Shown: positions 59,730 through 64,000 of the stretch, piece after piece
How the letters are laid out: every line of letters begins with the position of its first letter
Position numbering within the stretch: position 1 is the first letter of the stretch
Assembly: GCA_934512155.1 (NCBI GenBank)
Contig: CAKSWS010000001.1
Span: forward strand, 21,944-85,943
From: an uncultured Eubacterium sp.
Lineage (GTDB): Bacteria > Bacillota > Clostridia > Oscillospirales > Acutalibacteraceae
Reading direction: 5' to 3'
Length of the DNA: 64,000 bases
Notes under the pieces: model-generated
Told to the model about the DNA's origin: nothing
What the model saw: only the letters and a program-made list of their open reading frames with translations
Database searches by the model: none
Translations under genes and position numbers: made by a program

Positions 59730-60589
59730 TAATCTTCTGCCATAAATTCCTTAATTTTATCTAAATTTTTTATTGCCTGCTGATAACCTAATTGGTAAAT
59801 AACCTCTAATTTATTGGTGTCTTTTTCCAAAGTACTGCTGTGAAGAGGCTGTGGCGGGCAAATTGTAAATACATTGCCTTTAATGCTTTCTTCTTCTACA
59901 AATCGTTTCTCTGCATTGTACATTTCATATCTGTTAATCATTGCGTCTGCCAAGTTAGGGTATTTTTTTAGGGATTTTTTAATTAATCCCGGCTTTTTAA
60001 AAGGTTGTTTTACAAAAAGTTTGTCTTGTGTCATAACGACAATGCATTTTTTGCATCCGTCATCATATGCCTTTTGAAGGGGAATAGAGTCTGCAATACC
60101 GCCGTCAAAATACAGGCAATCACCTATTTGTGTGCCTTTTGTTGCCAGGGGCATGGAACAAGATGCTCTTATTACGGGACATCCGTATTCACGCATTGAT
60201 TTAGGGTACATGTATTCTGCTTTGCCTGTGTAAGCGTTTGTTACAACAACGCAAAATTCAGCGTCGGAATTTTCAAAGTTTTCTTGATTTAACGGTGAAA
60301 TGTTATACGAAAGTTCGCCGAAAATCCAATCGCCGTTCATATATTCGCCTTTTTTGAACATTGATTTTAAACTTGTGTATCTTTTGTCGTTGCAATAATT
60401 AATTATTATATCGTGTTGGCGTCTTATGTTTTTCCCCAAAAAAGACGTGCCGTTGCATGAGCCTGCCGAAACGCCTATTACATACGGAAACTCAATTCCG
60501 TTTTCCATAAAAGCGTCAAGCACACCGCTTGTAAATATACCTCTGTTGCCGCCGCCTTCAAGTACCAAGCCGCAATCAAACATATTCAT
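59729..60589 (-). CDS. Patatin-like phospholipase family protein
   Basis: A 286-residue patatin-fold serine hydrolase acting on lipid acyl esters. The oxyanion loop GGGNRGIFTSGVL (about residues 12-24), the nucleophile elbow GVSAGSCNG (Ser near residue 42) and the catalytic Asp motif FDGGIADSIPL (about 166-176) are all present. The C-terminal third resembles the YjjU/RssA-type group of bacterial patatins. No signal peptide is seen. It is coupled to ybaK; their link is by operon only. Confidence 0.9.
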   Translation of the reverse strand: MNMFDCGLVLEGGGNRGIFTSGVLDAFMENGIEFPYVIGVSAGSCNGTSFLGKNIRRQHDIIINYCNDKRYTSLKSMFKKGEYMNGDWIFGELSYNISPLNQENFENSDAEFCVVVTNAYTGKAEYMYPKSMREYGCPVIRASCSMPLATKGTQIGDCLYFDGGIADSIPLQKAYDDGCKKCIVVMTQDKLFVKQPFKKPGLIKKSLKKYPNLADAMINRYEMYNAEKRFVEEESIKGNVFTICPPQPLHSSTLEKDTNKLEVIYQLGYQQAIKNLDKIKEFMAED

Positions 60590-60608
60590 TCTGTCTACCT
60601 CATAAATT

Positions 60609-60640
60609 AAAAAAGAGCATTGAAAAAATCAATGCTCTCT
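60609..60640 (-). terminator. Terminator of the small Lys-rich membrane protein gene
   Basis: On the minus strand AGAGCATTGA...TCAATGCTCT runs into T6; it lies after the 60651-60911 gene and before the patatin gene. Confidence 0.82.
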
Positions 60641-60650
60641 CATTTTAAAA

Positions 60651-60911
60651 TTATTTTGCTTTGTTAGCCTTCTTTGCGGGAGCCTTTTTCTTTTTAGGAG
60701 CTTCTTTTTTAGGAGCTTCCTCAACTTTAGTATCTTCTTCTTTTACGTCAATAATTTCAAGTTCGTTGTCGCATTCAAAAAAGTCGTTGTCATCAAAATA
60801 TTCAGGTTCTTTTTTATCTGTTAATTTTTGAATAGCAATATAAACTGCGGCAATAACACCTGCAATGGCAACAATAGCGCCTATAACTTTTAAAATTTTA
60901 TTTAAATTCAT
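60651..60911 (-). CDS. Small membrane protein with Lys/Ala/Pro-rich tail
   Basis: An 86-residue protein of unknown function: one N-terminal transmembrane helix (about residues 6-28, KVIGAIVAIAGVIAAVYIA), an acidic middle (EYFDDNDFFECDNELEI) and a basic tail of KKEAPKKKKAPAKKANKAK type. The tail recalls the DUF6465 protein's charged tail and may bind polyanions. It is monocistronic with its own terminator. Confidence 0.75.
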   Translation of the reverse strand: MNLNKILKVIGAIVAIAGVIAAVYIAIQKLTDKKEPEYFDDNDFFECDNELEIIDVKEEDTKVEEAPKKEAPKKKKAPAKKANKAK

Positions 60912-60997
60912 TATTTTAACCCCCAGATAAAAGTATAGTTATATTATATATATTAAGTTACTCAAAGTCAAGCAACATTAATTAAATAAAAAAATAA

Positions 60998-61026
60998 ACT
61001 CCTGCAAAAAATAAAATTGCAGGAGT
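60998..61026 (-). terminator. Terminator of rpsT
   Basis: Minus strand ACTCCTGCAA...TTGCAGGAGT followed by TTATTTTTTTATT. Confidence 0.8.
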
Positions 61027-61041
61027 GCTTTTTTACATTGT

Positions 61042-61299
61042 TTATGCTTTGTTAAGCTTTGAAACAAGATTGCTCTTCTTTCTTGCAGCTGTGTTTTTGT
61101 GAAGAAGGTTTTTGGCAGCAGCCTGGTCAATCTTCTTAACAGCAGCTTTAACAACAACATCCTTATCTTCTGCATTTGCATCAATTGCAGCGTTTGCTTT
61201 TTTGATTGCAGTTTTAAGTGCAGTGTTTGTTGCTTTGTTGTTGGCAGCTTTCTTAGCTTGAACCTTAACTCTCTTTTTTGCTGATTTAATGTTTGGCAT
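61042..61299 (-). CDS. rpsT: 30S ribosomal protein S20
   Basis: An 85-residue, Lys/Ala-rich S20 that binds the 16S rRNA 5' domain. MPNIKSAKKRVKVQAKKAANN opens as in all S20; VKAAVKKIDQAAAKNLLHKNTAARKKSNL closes it. ATG at 61299 follows AAAGGAGTTGAA; the TTG 9 nt earlier lies in that site. It is divergent from gpr, the usual rpsT-gpr neighbourhood in Firmicutes. Confidence 0.96.
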   Translation of the reverse strand: MPNIKSAKKRVKVQAKKAANNKATNTALKTAIKKANAAIDANAEDKDVVVKAAVKKIDQAAAKNLLHKNTAARKKSNLVSKLNKA

Positions 61300-61370
61300 G
61301 TTTTTCAACTCCTTTAGCGGAAAAGTTTTAGTTTAAGGGCATACACCCAATATCTTATAAATGCTAATGT

Positions 61371-61399
61371 ATATTATCACACCTTGCGAAAAAATGCAA
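61371..61399 (-). promoter_or_regulatory. Sigma-A promoter of rpsT
   Basis: Minus strand TTGCAT (61394-61399), 17-nt spacer, TAATAT (61371-61376). It overlaps the start of the divergent gpr promoter. Confidence 0.7.
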
Positions 61400-61425
61400 G
61401 TATTTTTTTATTTTTGGGCATACTT
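61396..61425 (+). promoter_or_regulatory. Candidate forespore (sigma-G-type) promoter of gpr
   Basis: GCAAG (61396-61400), 18-nt spacer, CATACTT (61419-61425), close to the sigma-G pattern GMATR-N18-CATWMTA, about 35 nt before the gpr start. Sigma-G control of gpr is established in Bacillus. Confidence 0.6.
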
Positions 61426-61459
61426 TTACTAAAAAAGTTGAAAAACAGGGGTGTTTATT

Positions 61460-62281
61460 ATGCAAAATCGAACAGATTTGGCTGTAGAGTGCTATGAGGA
61501 AAAGGAAAAAACAAAAATAAACGGTGTTAAAATTACTGAAAAAGGCAACGTAACTATTGTGTCTGTTTTAAACGAAAACGGTGAAAAAGCCATTGGTAAA
61601 TCGGTGGGAAATTATATTACCGTGGATGTTCCGTCATTTGTTAATGATACAGATATTTTTGACGGCAGATTAACTCAAATTTCAAGTATAATAAAAAAAT
61701 TATTGCCGCCAAATTGCGACAATGTTTTGGTGGCAGGTGTTGGTAATATGGATATAACGGCAGATGCATTGGGACCTAAAACGTTATCTTATGTTCTTGC
61801 CACCCGTCATATTTCAAAGGAATTGCGTGTTGAAATGGGATTCCCCGAGTTAAAATCCGTTTCGGGTGTGCGCACAGGCGTTCTGGGAGAAACCGGAATT
61901 GAAAGTGCCGAATATATAAAGGGGATTGTTGGGGTTATTAAACCGGCTTGTGTTATTGTTGTTGATGCTCTTGCGGCCTCCTCTGCTCAAAGGCTTGGCA
62001 CAACGGTTCAAATTTCAAATACAGGCATTTCTCCGGGTTCGGGAGTTGGCAATCATCGCTTTGAAATTTCCGAAAAAACGCTGGGTGTTCCGGTTGTTTC
62101 AGTAGGTATTCCCACTGTTGTGTGTGCAGGCGTGTTTGGCAGCCCGGATGACAATATGTTTGTTACTCCACGTGAAATAGACAGAGTTATCGAACAGGGG
62201 GCAAAGCTTATCGGAATGAGTATTAATGTTTGCTTACAGCCGGAGGTTAATGAAAAAGACCTTTTTGCATTGGTGGGTTAA
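61460..62281 (+). CDS. gpr: GPR endopeptidase (germination protease)
   Basis: A 273-residue aspartic-type protease that degrades small acid-soluble spore proteins at germination. The N-terminal NRTDLAVECYE is the propeptide start, DVPSFVNDTD-like segments follow, VAGVGNMDITADALGPKTL and VDALAASSAQRLGTTVQIS with TGISPGSGVGNHR form the core. Full length. ATG at 61460 follows AGGGGTG; the GTG at 61451 overlaps it. Upstream of spoIIP in the conserved gpr-spoIIP order. Its presence argues the organism can sporulate. Confidence 0.96.
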   Translation: MQNRTDLAVECYEEKEKTKINGVKITEKGNVTIVSVLNENGEKAIGKSVGNYITVDVPSFVNDTDIFDGRLTQISSIIKKLLPPNCDNVLVAGVGNMDITADALGPKTLSYVLATRHISKELRVEMGFPELKSVSGVRTGVLGETGIESAEYIKGIVGVIKPACVIVVDALAASSAQRLGTTVQISNTGISPGSGVGNHRFEISEKTLGVPVVSVGIPTVVCAGVFGSPDDNMFVTPREIDRVIEQGAKLIGMSINVCLQPEVNEKDLFALVG

Positions 62282-62342
62282 ACTTAATCAAAACAGCATA
62301 TATATAATATGAATTTAAATCTGTTATATATATGGGTGCAAA

Positions 62343-63506
62343 ATGAAACGTGAAGTTGTAATTTTTATATCAAACATAATTATTTTATTCGCTGCCTGTG
62401 GTTGCATAATAAATTTTTCTCCTTATATATCCAATCAAATTATAAGTATGGTTGAGTTTATGGACAAATTGTCAAATCCTTACACAAATTCAAAAGTTGT
62501 GTTTGCAAAAATTTCTCCGTTTATTTCAACAAAAAGCGATAATAATACTAATACCACTCAGGAAGATGACCGGCAGGTTATGAACAGCATTAATTCAAAG
62601 GACGGCTTTGATAATGAAGATTTGTTAAAAACACCTGCCGACATTCAGGCATTAATGGATGAAGAAGAACAGGTTATTGACGGTCAGGAAGAAGCAGGCA
62701 AAACAAGCGAAGAAAATTACTCGGGTGGCGGAACAATTATTTCCTTCGGTAATGTTCAGGTACAAAGTAAAATTCCTGAATCCTTTTATGATTTGAATAT
62801 TGAAAATATTTTAAATGAAGGAGCCAATCTTACTGTTAAAGACCCTTCAAAACCTACAGTTCTTATTTATCACAGCCACACAACGGAAAGTTATACTCTT
62901 CTTGACGTGGGTTATTATACAAAGTCCGCCGACCTTAAAACAAAAAGCACCGAAAGAAATATGGTGCGGGTCGGGGACGAAATTTGCCGCATACTTGAGG
63001 AACGTGGCATAGGCGTTGTGCATGACAGGGAAATTCACGATGAAAATTATACCGGCGCTTATGATTCTTCACGTCAGTCGGTAGAAAAGTATTTGGAAGA
63101 GTATCCGTCTGTTGAAATAACTATTGATGTGCATAGAGACAGCATTACATATAAGGACGGTACAAAGGTTAAACCAACACAGATTGTAAACGGTAAAAAA
63201 GCGGCAAAAATGATGATTATTTCAGGTTGTGAATATAATCGGGTTAAAAATTTCCCATATTGGAGAGATAATTTGCATTTTTCTGCCGCTGTTACTAATC
63301 AAATTAACAGCGAGTACGAAGGTCTTATGAGACCAATTTTGTTTTCCGAACGAAAATATAATATGGATTTAACTAAAAATTCTTTTCTTTTGGAAGTAGG
63401 TACAGAGGCAAATACTTTGGATGAGGCGTGTTATTCGGGCAGGCTTTTTGCAAATGCACTTGCCGATTTAATACTTGAAAATTATGTTTCAAAGGAAAAT
63501 GAATAA
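62343..63506 (+). CDS. spoIIP: Stage II sporulation protein P
   Basis: A 387-residue SpoIIP, the membrane-anchored amidase/endopeptidase that strips peptidoglycan during engulfment. An N-terminal helix (about residues 7-28) is followed by an acidic linker of ~110 residues and the catalytic domain: VLIYHSHTTESYT (zinc His), GVVHDREIHDE, ITIDVHRDSI and FLLEVGTEANTLDEA. Length is normal. Inverted repeat CATATATATAA...TTATATATATG lies just before it. Confidence 0.93.
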   Translation: MKREVVIFISNIIILFAACGCIINFSPYISNQIISMVEFMDKLSNPYTNSKVVFAKISPFISTKSDNNTNTTQEDDRQVMNSINSKDGFDNEDLLKTPADIQALMDEEEQVIDGQEEAGKTSEENYSGGGTIISFGNVQVQSKIPESFYDLNIENILNEGANLTVKDPSKPTVLIYHSHTTESYTLLDVGYYTKSADLKTKSTERNMVRVGDEICRILEERGIGVVHDREIHDENYTGAYDSSRQSVEKYLEEYPSVEITIDVHRDSITYKDGTKVKPTQIVNGKKAAKMMIISGCEYNRVKNFPYWRDNLHFSAAVTNQINSEYEGLMRPILFSERKYNMDLTKNSFLLEVGTEANTLDEACYSGRLFANALADLILENYVSKENE

Positions 63507-63533
63507 AAATATAATTAATGAAAGGCAGTGTAA

Positions 63534-63773
63534 ATGAATATGAAAAAAATGTTGGTAACGGGAATTATGATGGTTTTTGCGGCAATTTTATTTTTCGGTT
63601 CATCGATTGCATATTACAATACAAAAAGTTTTGGCTTTGATGAAGACGCAATTTTTTATAAAAGAACGGCAACTTCAATAATTTTTTTAGATAAAGAAAT
63701 TAAATATGAAGAAATAAATTATGTTTTTGATGAAGCTCAAAAGTATGTTCCTGAAGAATTAATTGCAATTTAA
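63534..63773 (+). CDS. Small single-pass membrane protein, unknown
   Basis: A 79-residue protein with one N-terminal helix (about residues 5-27, MLVTGIMMVFAAILFFGSSIAYY) and a short acidic soluble domain. I do not recognise a family. AAAGG lies 8 nt before the ATG at 63534; a second ATG at 63540 is possible. It is 27 nt after spoIIP and likely the end of that operon, so a sporulation role is plausible by context only. Confidence 0.65.
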   Translation: MNMKKMLVTGIMMVFAAILFFGSSIAYYNTKSFGFDEDAIFYKRTATSIIFLDKEIKYEEINYVFDEAQKYVPEELIAI

Positions 63774-63853
63774 AGGGTAAAAAACACATTTTGTATAGCA
63801 AATACATTAACTCACTATATAATGTGTTAAGTAAATATATTATATATTAAAGC

Positions 63854-63880
63854 AAGGGCGGTGTTTAATCGCCCTTACTT
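63854..63880 (+). terminator. Probable terminator of the gpr-spoIIP operon
   Basis: AAGGGCG...CGCCCTT stem, with a poor T tract (ACTTTAT). Confidence 0.55.
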
Positions 63881-63943
63881 TATACACCGTTTTAGAACGC
63901 TTGGCATAGTGTGATAAAACATTAAAAAACTTGAAAAAAAGTG

Positions 63944-63972
63944 TTGACAATTTGGGGAATGGGTGGTATTAT
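63944..63972 (+). promoter_or_regulatory. Sigma-A promoter of a gene beyond the window
   Basis: TTGACA (63944-63949), 17-nt spacer, TATTAT (63967-63972). The transcript start (AACAAGCACTTTGCGAGAGG) runs off the window; its gene is not visible. Confidence 0.75.
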
Positions 63973-64000
63973 TAACAAGCACTTTGCGAGAGGGACACCG

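Noticed and set aside
1..64000. CRISPR array, rRNA genes, toxin-antitoxin pairs or complete insertion sequences
   Set aside because: None seen on either strand; no regularly spaced direct repeats and no transposase frames.

Overview
The window reads as chromosome from a low-GC, spore-forming Clostridia member, probably Oscillospirales-like. Evidence: AT-rich sequence with strong AAGGAGG-type ribosome sites and TTGACA-17-TATAAT promoters; the sporulation genes gpr and spoIIP; a GTP-type PEP carboxykinase; a leucine T-box; and several Clostridia-type families (DUF6465, C_GCAxxG_C_C, type II LeuA). Taxonomy is inferred from gene content only.

Layout. 1-1.1 kb: 3' part of a beta-class DNA methyltransferase, then a foldback intergenic element. 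1.1-7.7 kb: TauE/SafE permease, GPH sugar symporter with a membrane-anchored partner, a ~198-bp MITE-like insertion, a histone-tail-like DUF6465 protein, a Cof-type HAD phosphatase, and a two-gene redox operon behind a MerR-type 19-bp-spacer promoter. 7.7-11.3 kb (minus strand): surface-polymer genes (MBOAT acyltransferase broken by a frameshift, SGNH partner, pyruvyl transferase). 11.5-18.3 kb: LiaF-like membrane protein, MetE-II-like methyltransferase with LysR, GH4 glycosidase, ATC-hydrolase family protein, YczE-family membrane protein. 18.5-27 kb: mgtE and small orphan operons, several with structured leaders, plus tRNA-Arg. 27.2-37.7 kb: a compact phage-derived cassette. 37.8-64 kb: housekeeping (coaX, polA-rimI-tsaD, pckG, pgk-tpiA-gpmI, leuA-leuB, rpsF-ssb-rpsR, dusB-nagA-trmL, ybaK-patatin, rpsT, gpr-spoIIP).

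Two things stand out. (1) The phage cassette encodes terminase, portal, protease, capsid, connectors, LysM adaptor, hub, spike, baseplate J, gp48-like protein and a fibre, all intact and overlapping. It has no recognisable tail tube, sheath, tape measure, integrase, repressor, replication or lysis gene. A 37-codon ORF lies exactly where tube, sheath and tape measure would be expected. This suggests a domesticated, gene-transfer-agent-like or virtually tail-less particle. (2) Expression leaders are unusually rich. mgtE is preceded by a 27-codon leader peptide inside a mutually exclusive antiterminator/terminator, with no M-box seen. The YczE-family gene has its own antiterminator/terminator leader. 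The ATC-hydrolase gene has a three-hairpin leader. Three unrelated genes share a ~30-nt start-region module containing the mini-hairpin GCCTGAAAGGC at a fixed 20-nt distance from the start codon.

Gene starts were moved wherever an in-frame ATG/TTG with a proper ribosome site lay downstream of the longest open frame. All function calls are from reading the sequence, without database searches.
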